Below are positions 26,781 to 34,011 of a stretch of DNA of 64,000 bases, piece by piece; the stretch's first letter is position 1; each line of letters starts with the position of its first letter. A model generated the notes under the pieces. The model saw nothing but the letters and a program-made list of their open reading frames with translations, did not search any database and was not told where the DNA came from. The DNA comes from Paludibacteraceae bacterium (lineage in GTDB: Bacteria; Bacteroidota; Bacteroidia; Bacteroidales; Paludibacteraceae): positions 70,704-134,703 of the forward strand of contig CAJOEJ010000002.1 in the NCBI GenBank assembly GCA_905233375.1. The letters are read 5' to 3'. The position numbers and the translations under genes were made by a program.

Positions 26781-26823
26781 CGAACGTAAATTCGGTGGGA
26801 CCCTGCTTATGCAATAAGTAGGG
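26781..26823. repeat. CGAACGTAAATTCG repeat and adjoining hairpin upstream of the XRE gene
   Basis: CGAACGTAAATTCG followed by GTGGGAC (26781-26801) also occurs at 20233-20255 with two extra bases. Directly after it, CCCTGCTTAT (26801-26810) and ATAAGTAGGG (26814-26823) can pair around a GCA loop with one G.T wobble. In the 272-bp gap before the XRE gene; no ORF fits. Confidence 0.55.
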
Positions 26824-26905
26824 AGGACCGAAGTTACACAAATATTTGTCCCCTCCAATGACAGATACAAGACAGAAGAAAGATTGCAAAAAATTGCACT
26901 GAAAT

Positions 26906-26936
26906 TTGCATATTTCATAAAAAATGTGTACCTTTG
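26906..26936 (+). promoter_or_regulatory. Promoter of the XRE regulator
   Basis: TTG (26906-26908) followed by CATATTTC, 20 nt, TACCTTTG (26929-26936), 20 nt before the start codon. Confidence 0.8.
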
Positions 26937-26955
26937 CACCGCAAAATTGTGACGC

Positions 26956-27585
26956 ATGGACGTTAAAGTTAAAATAGTCAACGGGAACATCGTTCAGGTA
27001 TTTACGATGGAGGACGAGCATTTCTGTTCATTCATCCTTCCGCGCGAAACCGCCAAACTCACCTATCCTGTCATGGCTACGCGCATAGAGCATCTTTTCT
27101 ACGATGATATCAAGTCTGCGGATCGTATAGAAACCATCTCGTATGTCATCAAGCACTGTAAGCGCGAAGGGTTCGTGCCCCGTCTCTTTTTTGAAGATGA
27201 GGAAGCGCGCCAGAATATCGGTGCGCTCATTCGTGAGGTGCGCCTTAAACGGGGGCTGGCTGCCAAAGATGTCGCTATGCTTGTCGGCATTGCAGCGCCC
27301 AATTACTCGCATATTGAAAACGGACAAACTTCGCCCACGTACAAAACACTCCTGCGCATTGCGGATGTCCTTGATATCCGATTGAACATCGAGCCCGCAA
27401 CTCCTGCGCCCGTCAATGTAGAAGAGCGCGCAGAAGAGGAACGCGAGAAAGCCTTTGAGGAAAAGCGCAAGCACCTTATTGCCCAAGTCCGCAAGGAGCA
27501 TTACTACATGCTCCATTGGTCAGCCAAACGCGTGATGGAAAGTTCTTACTATAAGCAACTCGCTCGGGAATCCAAAAACGATTAG
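26956..27585 (+). CDS. XRE-family HTH regulator with novel N-terminal domain
   Basis: 209 aa. Residues about 89-145 form a Cro/CI-type helix-turn-helix (IGALIREVRLKRGLAAKDVAMLVGIAAPNYSHIENGQTSP, then LLRIADVLDIRL). The first about 75 residues (VKIVNGNIVQVFTMEDEHFC, IEHLFYDDIKSADRIETISY) form a separate domain I do not recognise. The C-terminal 60 residues are highly charged and probably helical (VEERAEEEREKAFEEKRKHL). It has its own promoter and lies 57 bp upstream of the nuclease/DnaE fusion on the same strand. It probably controls that gene; possible operators are at 27594-27632. Confidence 0.8.
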   Translation: MDVKVKIVNGNIVQVFTMEDEHFCSFILPRETAKLTYPVMATRIEHLFYDDIKSADRIETISYVIKHCKREGFVPRLFFEDEEARQNIGALIREVRLKRGLAAKDVAMLVGIAAPNYSHIENGQTSPTYKTLLRIADVLDIRLNIEPATPAPVNVEERAEEEREKAFEEKRKHLIAQVRKEHYYMLHWSAKRVMESSYYKQLARESKND

Positions 27586-27593
27586 CAAAAACG

Positions 27594-27632
27594 ATAACGT
27601 TTCTCATTCGTATTATAGTATTGTAACGTTAT
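27594..27632 (+). promoter_or_regulatory. Inverted ATAACGTT/AACGTTAT pair, candidate operator
   Basis: ATAACGTT (27594-27601) and AACGTTAT (27625-27632) are inverted copies centred in the 57-bp gap between the XRE gene and the fusion gene. Each contains the palindrome AACGTT. Plausible binding sites for the upstream HTH protein; no TAnnTTTG box at usable spacing was found here. Confidence 0.4.
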
Positions 27633-27642
27633 TATTTTTGTT

Positions 27643-29505
27643 ATGAGAAAGATTTCAATCAACAACATCCCAAAGGAGTCAACAAATCATTTGACCAGAG
27701 TAGAGTTAAACGTGTTCCGCGGTGCGCGTGAGGGTATCGCTGAAGGCGGTAAGTTTTATGAGATGTTCATGGCAGGAGATGGTCATGAACTGGAAGACAA
27801 GGCGAAGTCGCTTTTCTCGTCTTCCATGTTAGCGTACAATTTCTTCTATTGGGTTAGCCCGGAACATCCGCTCACATATGCTGGAATCACGTACGACCGC
27901 GTGTATTTTGAGGTGAAGTTCCCTGTTATGCTCAAAGGGAGCAAGGGGCGTCCTGTCAATCGTCCGTCGAATATGGACGTAGTGCTGTTCAGTACGAAAA
28001 GCAATGCCATGATATGTGTTGAGAGCAAGTACACCGAGCACACGAACAACCGTCAGGCAACGTTTGCGGACGCCTATTTCAAACACGCGTGTTACTACCC
28101 GGGAAATCCGTATATCGCCTCGTTCATCCAGCTGGCGTTGCGCTACAACGAGAAAAGCGACGGATATTACGAAGGCATCAAGCAGAACGTGAGCCATATG
28201 ATCGGAGTTTGCAATGTGCTGCACGATACGGACGCGCAGACATGGTTCAAAGCCAACAATCCGTTCATAGAACCGGAGGTCATGGCTCGGATAGGCAGCG
28301 AAACGGTTTTCTTCTTCACCAACCTGCTGTATGAGTACCCCAAAGAGGTAACGCGTTACCCTGATTTGCTGGATGAGTTTGCGGATTATTACCTGTCGCC
28401 GAGGATTCAGAACGATATTGTGTTGCTCGGAATACGGCACACGTATCAGGAGTTTTATCAGCTCATTTACAATCAAATGCCGGCAGGCTTGCCTGAGTAT
28501 CTGAATCAGCGGTACTGCCTGTCATTCGTGCCGCGTTATCCGTTGCCGGAAGGTGTTAAATCAGCCGACAAGTATCTGGCGGAACAGGTATTTGCAGGCG
28601 CGAAAGAGCGATATGGTGACGGAATGCGCATCGAGGTGCAAGAGCGTATAGAGGTTGAGTTGGAGAAGATTCGCGGTCATCGATGGACAGACCATTTCTT
28701 GATTGTATGGGACTATGTGCGCTTTGCTTGCGAGCTGGGATTATGCAAGAGCCCCGGATGGGATCATTCGACAGGAAGTGTGGTCGCTTATTGTTTGGGC
28801 ATTTCCGATATTGACCCGATAAAGGAGCACCTGTCTTCAGAGGAATTCTTCGACCGGGCGATCTTCCGGATGACCAATGACTTCTCGAACGAAGGCGCAG
28901 AAATAGTGCAGCAGTACCTCGTAAGCAAGTACGGCATACAGGTACTCAATCATTTTTCGGTCAAGGGATACGCGCCGTTGGGCATCGCCGAGCAAACGCT
29001 GGGAAAGATAGGCGGGACATTGGATTTCAGGTCGTTGCCCTATGATACGCCGGAACTGATTCGGTTCTTTGCGGAGGACGATGATTGTAGGGATTACAGT
29101 TATTTCGGCAAGCAGGATAGTGAAGCGCTGCGAGCAATAGAGCGTCCGACATTTGAGGATGTTGTGGAGATATTCTGTACGCGCAAGTTCAAAAACGGAG
29201 ACGAGACAAAACTATGTCGCGAGCACGGCTATGCCCGTTGTGTGCTATTCTTACGCATTGCGTATCTGAAAATGACCTATCCGAAACAATTTGGGGCAGC
29301 GTGTCTAAAAAACTTTCATCCCTTCGTTGAGTCGGTCGCCCGCCGTCAACTGCGCAGCGGTAACACGGCTACGATGGAGGAACTTCTGACCAGAGGTAAA
29401 GCAGGATTGATGGAAGCCATATTGTTATTGCTCCCAACAACCATTATGGAGGTATTGGTGGTGGACAATAACGGATCCCATCCGAAACATCATCGCCGAG
29501 ATTGA
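27643..29505 (+). CDS. PD-(D/E)XK-type nuclease fused to shortened DnaE polymerase core
   Basis: 620 aa. Residues 1-290 look like a restriction-endonuclease-fold domain: NMDVVLFSTKSNAMICVESKY gives Asp112, then Glu127-Ser-Lys129. Residues about 295-390 follow bacterial DNA polymerase III alpha: RYPLPEGVKSADKYLAE, GAKERYGD, ERIEVELEKIRGHRWTDHFL, VWDYVRFA, TGSVVAYCLGISDIDPI. Further DnaE echoes are LPYDTPELIRFF..FGKQDSEALRAIERPTFEDVVEI (about 465-510) and GYARCVLFLRIAYLKMTYPKQFGAACL (529-555). The PHP domain is absent, the catalytic DxD region reads RMTNDFS, and large parts of a normal 1,100-aa DnaE are missing. Unlikely to be a replicase. Probably controlled by the XRE gene upstream. Role unknown; nuclease action on DNA is my inference. 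Confidence 0.7.
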   Translation: MRKISINNIPKESTNHLTRVELNVFRGAREGIAEGGKFYEMFMAGDGHELEDKAKSLFSSSMLAYNFFYWVSPEHPLTYAGITYDRVYFEVKFPVMLKGSKGRPVNRPSNMDVVLFSTKSNAMICVESKYTEHTNNRQATFADAYFKHACYYPGNPYIASFIQLALRYNEKSDGYYEGIKQNVSHMIGVCNVLHDTDAQTWFKANNPFIEPEVMARIGSETVFFFTNLLYEYPKEVTRYPDLLDEFADYYLSPRIQNDIVLLGIRHTYQEFYQLIYNQMPAGLPEYLNQRYCLSFVPRYPLPEGVKSADKYLAEQVFAGAKERYGDGMRIEVQERIEVELEKIRGHRWTDHFLIVWDYVRFACELGLCKSPGWDHSTGSVVAYCLGISDIDPIKEHLSSEEFFDRAIFRMTNDFSNEGAEIVQQYLVSKYGIQVLNHFSVKGYAPLGIAEQTLGKIGGTLDFRSLPYDTPELIRFFAEDDDCRDYSYFGKQDSEALRAIERPTFEDVVEIFCTRKFKNGDETKLCREHGYARCVLFLRIAYLKMTYPKQFGAACLKNFHPFVESVARRQLRSGNTATMEELLTRGKAGLMEAILLLLPTTIMEVLVVDNNGSHPKHHRRD

Positions 29506-29593
29506 AGCGCCAGATGGTGTCTATAATGAAGACATCCATTTCTTCCAGCGTATTGCCTATTGGTGGAAATACCGCCGCTCCCATCCGCGATAA
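29452..29593 (+). pseudogene. Possible frameshifted C-terminal extension of the fusion gene
   Basis: In the +1 frame relative to the fusion gene, about 40 further codons stay open to TAA 29591-29593 and read like protein (TDPIRNIIAEIEAPDGVYNE then FFQRIAYWWKYRR). The annotated frame instead ends in a low-quality tail (NNGSHPKHHRRD). This suggests a single-base indel near 29412-29480, programmed frameshifting, or an assembly error. Confidence 0.4.
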
Positions 29594-29704
29594 AGTCACA
29601 ACCCGAGACAAGGTCGAGCCATAATCCGACCCAAAGATTGCCCAACGATCCCCCAAGGATTGCCCAAGGATGAGACCCAAAGATTAACAACAATGCACTT
29701 ATAC

Positions 29705-29729
29705 TATATATATACAAAGTATATATATA
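29705..29729 (+). terminator. AT-rich hairpin with T-run, module copy 2
   Basis: Arms TATATATATAC (29705-29715) and GTATATATATA (29719-29729), loop AAA, followed by CTTTTT. Well placed to end transcription of the fusion gene before the next promoter. Confidence 0.55.
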
Positions 29730-29758
29730 CTTTTTAGTGCAAAAAAACGCACAAAAAT

Positions 29759-29789
29759 TTGCACACGTCAATTATTTTTCGTACCTTTG
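29759..29789 (+). promoter_or_regulatory. Promoter of the outer membrane barrel gene
   Basis: TTG (29759-29761) followed by CACACGTC, 20 nt, TACCTTTG (29782-29789). Confidence 0.8.
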
Positions 29790-29816
29790 CAGACGATTTG
29801 AACAAAAAGGCTATTT

Positions 29817-32774
29817 ATGATGAAACGCATTATACTATGTCTATGTGCCGTGTGCAGCGTGGTGGGCGCTATGCAGGCGCAGAACAACGTCACGGATAAG
29901 GGGGGCTCATATAACGTCACGGGCAAGGTGGTCTCGGATACAGACGGTTCGGTTCTGGAGATGACCACAATCCGTCTGTTCCGCTATTCGGGTTCAGACA
30001 GCACCCTCGTGCAAGGCGGTCAGACGGGTCTGGACGGCACGTTCGTTTTACTGAATGTACCAAACGGCAGTTACCGCCTGATCGTTTCTAACGTGGGCTT
30101 CAAGGAGCTGACCAAATCCGTCCGTGTCGAGGACAAAGACCTCGCTGTCCCCACGATCCGGCTGAAGGAGGACGTGCTGGCACTCAAAGAGCTACAGGTT
30201 CAGGGTCACGCCGCGGAGATGATCGTGAAAGGCGACACAATCGAATACAACACAGCGGCTTACAAAGTGGGAGAGAACGCGATGGTCGAGGACCTGCTCA
30301 AAAAAATGAACGGCGTGTCGGTCGATAAGGAAGGCAACGTATCGGTCAACGGAGAGACAATCACCGCGGTGCGGATAGACGGCAAGAAATTCTTCGGCAA
30401 CGACGTGCAATCAGCCACAAAGAACATCCCTGCGGACATGATCGAGAAAGTGCAGGTCATTGACGAGAAGTCCGAGATGTCGAAGCTGACGGGTTTCGAT
30501 GACGATGAAGGTGAGCGTATTATCAACCTGACGCTCAAGAAAGACCGCAAGAAAGGCGCTTTCGGCAAATACACCGGTGCCATCGGTGCGGACATGGTGA
30601 CGGATAACGGCGGTTGGTTCGACTACGGCAACCCGTTGTACGGCGCTACTCCGGCTTTGCGCACCCGGCATTTCTTCGAGAACGACTTCCGCTACAACGC
30701 CAACCTGTTCACCAACCTTCTTTTGGACGATACGCAGACAACGATCATCGGCGGGGCGAACAACACGAACGAGGTGCGTATGGGTCGCGGACGCAAAGGA
30801 TTCGGACAAGACGCCAATTCGGGTATCACCTGGTCGGAGAATATCGGCGTGAACACGAACATGGATCTGACAAGCAGGATCCACGCCCGTGACAGCAAGA
30901 CGGAGATGCTTTTCGGCGGCGATGCAGCGTTCAACCACTCGTCCAACAACACCCTCTCGGAGCAGCAGAAAACAGAATATGCCGGTTCGTCGGTCTATCA
31001 GAGCAACGACACCGCGAAGAAACTGTCGCGTGCCTGGGATGTGAACCTGCGTCTGGAACTGGAATACAAGATCGACTCGGCGAACAAAGTGGTCATCCAG
31101 CCGTCCCTGTCCTACACGGGCAGTTCCTCGGCGAGTGCGCAGGACTATGCGTACTATCAGGACTCGGTTCTGATCAACGAAGGCGACCAGCAGAAGATCG
31201 ATTCGACGCGGGAACTGAGTGCGGGCGCCAAAGTGACGTATAACCGCAAGTTTACCCGTCCCGGTCGCGCCCTGACGATGAAAGGCGAATACTCCTACGG
31301 CAACACGACGGGGTACAACCGCACGCTGGCTACTGGTACCAACAGAGTGGACCAGTACACCCATTCGGGCAATAACAGCCACGCCTACTCGCTCAAGGTA
31401 TCGTACGTGGAACCGGTTTATCGGAAGAACCACCTTTTAGAGATCGCGGCGACATTCAGCGGACGCAACCGTTTCAGTCACAAGAACCAGTACTCCATGG
31501 ACAGCGTGTTGAGCGATTATACGTACGACACGACCTACTCCAACGCCCTGCAGAACCATTACTACACCGAGCAGCTGGAAGTCAACTACCGCTGGGTGAG
31601 CGAGAAGACGGATCTGACGGTCGGTGTGCGCGGTCTGGCGACGCAGACACACAGTATCACCTATTACGGCGGACTACTCGCCCGCGACACGACGGTCTAT
31701 TCGTTCAACGCGGCGCCGAGCGTCAAGTTCAAATACAAATTCGGCAAGAAAGAGTTTGCCCGAATCAATTACAACGGGAAGGCGACGCAGCCGACGATCA
31801 ACCAGATGGAGCCGGTACGCAACAACTCGAACGCAATGAACGAGACGGTGGGTAACTTAGGTCTGAACCCGTCGTTTGCGCACAACCTGCGGTTCATGTA
31901 CAGCCGTTTCAACCAGGAGCGTTTCTCATCCGTCATGACGGGTCTTCATGCGACGCTGACGCAGCATGCCTTGGTGAACAACTCCGTCTATGACGAGACG
32001 GGCAAGCTGTACCAGCAAACGGTCAACGCCGATGTGCTGCCCTGGAGTCTCGGCGCAGATCTGGTCTATAACACGCCGTTTTACAAGAAGATGTTCCAGT
32101 TCAACAGCCGCACCGCCCTCTCGTACAACCAGCGCGTGGCGTACGTATCGCGCGGCAAGACAGCCTCCGAGATAGCCGCAATGATAGAAAGCAACACGTT
32201 CGCCTTGGGTGACCGCTCGATGACCGGCAACCTGCGTGTTTCGGAAGACGCGAGCCTGCGTTTCGTCCATTCTGTCGCGGACGTCGGAATACGGGGCAAC
32301 GTGACCTACAGCCGTACCAGCAACAATACGACTGCCAACAGCACCTCGAATGTGTTCAATTGGGGAATAACGGGCGATGTGGAGTTTCATCTGCCCAAGT
32401 CATGGACCATCGCTGCCGACTGCGGTTATACGGCACGATACGGATATAACCTGAACGACGTGAATGAAGTCATTCTCAATGCGTCTATCGAAAAATCATG
32501 GACGAATACGACCCTGTCGCTCAACGTGTATGATATCCTCCACCAGAAGAAAAACATTGTGCAGGTGGTCAGCGACAACTCCGTCACCTACGCCAAGTAC
32601 AACACGCTGCCGACCTATTTCATGCTGACGTGTACCGTCAAGCTGAACAAGATGGGGGATCTGAAAGCGAAAGGCATGGCGGGTCACATGCAGGAGATGT
32701 TAGAGTCGGGTTTCGATCCGAGCAAAGGTCCTCAGCCGGGGAATCCCCCTCCCGGACCGCCTCCCGGAATGTAA
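29817..32774 (+). CDS. TonB-receptor-like outer membrane beta-barrel protein
   Basis: 985 aa. Signal peptide MMKRIILCLCAVCSVVGAMQAQ; a carboxypeptidase-regulatory-like beta-sandwich (about 35-120: YNVTGKVVSDTDGSVLEMTT, GTFVLLNVPNGSYRLIVSNVGF); a plug-like domain (AMVEDLLKKMNGVSVDKEGN, VDGKKFFGND-type loop RIDGKKFFGNDVQSATKNIP); then a long barrel rich in Tyr/Asn. This is the outer-membrane beta-barrel family common in Bacteroidota, possibly for uptake or surface assembly; no SusD partner follows, so it is not a classical SusCD pair. The C-terminus is a proline/glycine tail (PGNPPPGPPPGM) whose DNA overlaps the convergent ribF by 43 bp. Confidence 0.82.
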   Translation: MMKRIILCLCAVCSVVGAMQAQNNVTDKGGSYNVTGKVVSDTDGSVLEMTTIRLFRYSGSDSTLVQGGQTGLDGTFVLLNVPNGSYRLIVSNVGFKELTKSVRVEDKDLAVPTIRLKEDVLALKELQVQGHAAEMIVKGDTIEYNTAAYKVGENAMVEDLLKKMNGVSVDKEGNVSVNGETITAVRIDGKKFFGNDVQSATKNIPADMIEKVQVIDEKSEMSKLTGFDDDEGERIINLTLKKDRKKGAFGKYTGAIGADMVTDNGGWFDYGNPLYGATPALRTRHFFENDFRYNANLFTNLLLDDTQTTIIGGANNTNEVRMGRGRKGFGQDANSGITWSENIGVNTNMDLTSRIHARDSKTEMLFGGDAAFNHSSNNTLSEQQKTEYAGSSVYQSNDTAKKLSRAWDVNLRLELEYKIDSANKVVIQPSLSYTGSSSASAQDYAYYQDSVLINEGDQQKIDSTRELSAGAKVTYNRKFTRPGRALTMKGEYSYGNTTGYNRTLATGTNRVDQYTHSGNNSHAYSLKVSYVEPVYRKNHLLEIAATFSGRNRFSHKNQYSMDSVLSDYTYDTTYSNALQNHYYTEQLEVNYRWVSEKTDLTVGVRGLATQTHSITYYGGLLARDTTVYSFNAAPSVKFKYKFGKKEFARINYNGKATQPTINQMEPVRNNSNAMNETVGNLGLNPSFAHNLRFMYSRFNQERFSSVMTGLHATLTQHALVNNSVYDETGKLYQQTVNADVLPWSLGADLVYNTPFYKKMFQFNSRTALSYNQRVAYVSRGKTASEIAAMIESNTFALGDRSMTGNLRVSEDASLRFVHSVADVGIRGNVTYSRTSNNTTANSTSNVFNWGITGDVEFHLPKSWTIAADCGYTARYGYNLNDVNEVILNASIEKSWTNTTLSLNVYDILHQKKNIVQVVSDNSVTYAKYNTLPTYFMLTCTVKLNKMGDLKAKGMAGHMQEMLESGFDPSKGPQPGNPPPGPPPGM

Positions 32775-33622
32775 GCCAGGTCGCGCTTAATTTGCGCACG
32801 AAGCGCATCGAGAGAATCAAAGCGCCGCTCTTCGCGGATATACCGTACAAAATCCAATATCAGGGTCTCGCCGTACAAATCCCCCTCAAAACCGGGGATG
32901 AAGACCTCTATTGTGCGTTCCGAATTGCCAACGGTAGGGTTCGTTCCGATATTGCACAAGGCAGGTGCGCGTTGTCCGTCTGCCCATTGTACCTCCACCG
33001 CATACACCCCGTTACGCGGGATGATCTTGTCGCCGGAATCCGGCTGTATATTGGCTGTCGGGAAACCGATCGTGTGCCCTATTCCCCTGCCCCGCACGAC
33101 CGTGCCGGTGAGCGCATAGGGACGGCCTAACAACTCCTGGGCAAGAACCATATTGCCTGTTTCCAGCGCCTGTCTTATCTCGGTGGAAGAGACATGAAAC
33201 TCACCGGCGATGAACTCGCTCATCGTAACGACCTCCACGCCGCACCGGCTGCCCAAACGGCGGTAGTCCTGCGGATGGACGAGCCGGTCAGAACCGAAAC
33301 GGTGGTCGTAGCCCATAAGCAGCATTTGTACCCCGTATTGAGTATGTAAGCGTTCCATAAACTGCTGCGCCGTGAGCGGTTGCACCTCCTCAAACTGCAG
33401 TACCAGCACCTCGCCATAAGCCTGCAACAAGCGCCGGCGCTCGTCGAGCGTCGTGATCAGACGGGGACGGTAGTCGCTTTGCAAGACCTGACGCGGATGA
33501 GAAGCAAACGTCACGATCAGCGGTTGGAGTCCATGCTCCTCCGCCAAGGCTCGCAAATGCTCGAAAAGGAACCGGTGCCCCCTGTGCACCCCGTCAAAAA
33601 AACCTATGGTCGCTACGCTCAT
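32732..33622 (-). CDS. ribF: Bifunctional riboflavin kinase / FAD synthetase
   Basis: 296 aa. The N-terminal FAD-synthetase (nucleotidyltransferase) domain has IGFFDGVHRGHRFL (6-19) and MGYDHRFGSDR; the C-terminal riboflavin kinase has RPYALTGTVVRGRGIGHTIGFPTANI and NGVYAVEV, then NIGTNPTV. It makes FMN and FAD in the cytoplasm. The last about ten residues, PGGGPGGGFPG, are read from the antisense of the neighbour's proline-rich tail and are unlike normal RibF ends. Last gene of the nadE-murB-murA unit. Confidence 0.92.
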   Translation of the reverse strand: MSVATIGFFDGVHRGHRFLFEHLRALAEEHGLQPLIVTFASHPRQVLQSDYRPRLITTLDERRRLLQAYGEVLVLQFEEVQPLTAQQFMERLHTQYGVQMLLMGYDHRFGSDRLVHPQDYRRLGSRCGVEVVTMSEFIAGEFHVSSTEIRQALETGNMVLAQELLGRPYALTGTVVRGRGIGHTIGFPTANIQPDSGDKIIPRNGVYAVEVQWADGQRAPALCNIGTNPTVGNSERTIEVFIPGFEGDLYGETLILDFVRYIREERRFDSLDALRAQIKRDLAYIPGGGPGGGFPG

Positions 33623-33656
33623 TGACGATTAAAAATAATTGACGATTTGTCGATTT
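33621..33656. repeat. Degenerate repeats (ATTGACGATT type)
   Basis: ATTGACGATT twice plus TGTCGATT, between ribF and the 117-aa gene and including the ribF start. Same unit family as 46658-46718. Confidence 0.55.
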
Positions 33657-34008
33657 ACTCCTCCTCGTAATAGCCGTGGGCGATGCCGTATTGCAGTTCC
33701 GCGTCCTGAATGAGCTGGATCTGGACGGACGAGATGGCTCTACCCTCTTCGCGGCATGCCTTGAGGGCATAGTTGAGTTGCTCGGTCTCATCCACTTCGC
33801 CTTCGAGATACTCCATCTCTCCGGTCTCGGGATCCTCGCGCAACAAGCCCTGCTCCTCGAGAAAATCATCCATTACATCCAGCACAAACAGAATATCATC
33901 TGCGCTCAATGCGCCGCGATCCTCCGTTGGGATGGCATTGTAGATAAACGTTACCAACTCACGCTCTTCGGCGTCCAACAACGATAATTCGATTGAATTG
34001 TTTTCCAT
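33655..34008 (-). CDS. Small acidic hypothetical protein
   Basis: 117 aa, strongly acidic, with no signal peptide or membrane segment (ELSLLDAEERELVTFIYNAI, LSADDILFVLDVMDDFLEEQG, ending YGIAHGYYEEE). It looks fully helical and cytoplasmic. I do not recognise the family, though such proteins conserved between murA and ribF are familiar in Bacteroidales gene order. Three bases separate it from murA upstream, so it is co-transcribed. Confidence 0.7.
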   Translation of the reverse strand: MENNSIELSLLDAEERELVTFIYNAIPTEDRGALSADDILFVLDVMDDFLEEQGLLREDPETGEMEYLEGEVDETEQLNYALKACREEGRAISSVQIQLIQDAELQYGIAHGYYEEE

Positions 34009-34011
34009 ATG

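Larger units (their letters stand above)
29601..29790 (+). repeat. Dispersed module, copy 2 (four 11-mers, AT hairpin, promoter)
   Basis: Matches 20263-20460 in order and sequence: ACCCGAGACAAGGTCGAG, four 11-mers (29633-29676), AT hairpin (29705-29729) followed by CTTTTT, AACGCACAAAAATTTGCA, and a promoter. Directly follows the nuclease/DnaE fusion and supplies the promoter of the next gene. Confidence 0.85.

Noticed and set aside
26764..27021. A short minus-strand ORF opposite the XRE promoter
   Set aside because: It crosses the XRE promoter and start, and has no recognisable motif or promoter of its own.
27643..29505. An ordinary truncated dnaE pseudogene
   Set aside because: The N-terminal 290 residues are not DnaE, the frame is open for 620 codons and the gene follows a dedicated regulator. 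Only the extreme 3' end looks frameshifted.
29817..32774. A SusC-type half of a SusCD pair
   Set aside because: No SusD-like gene follows, and the plug and barrel layout fits the other outer-membrane barrel family better.
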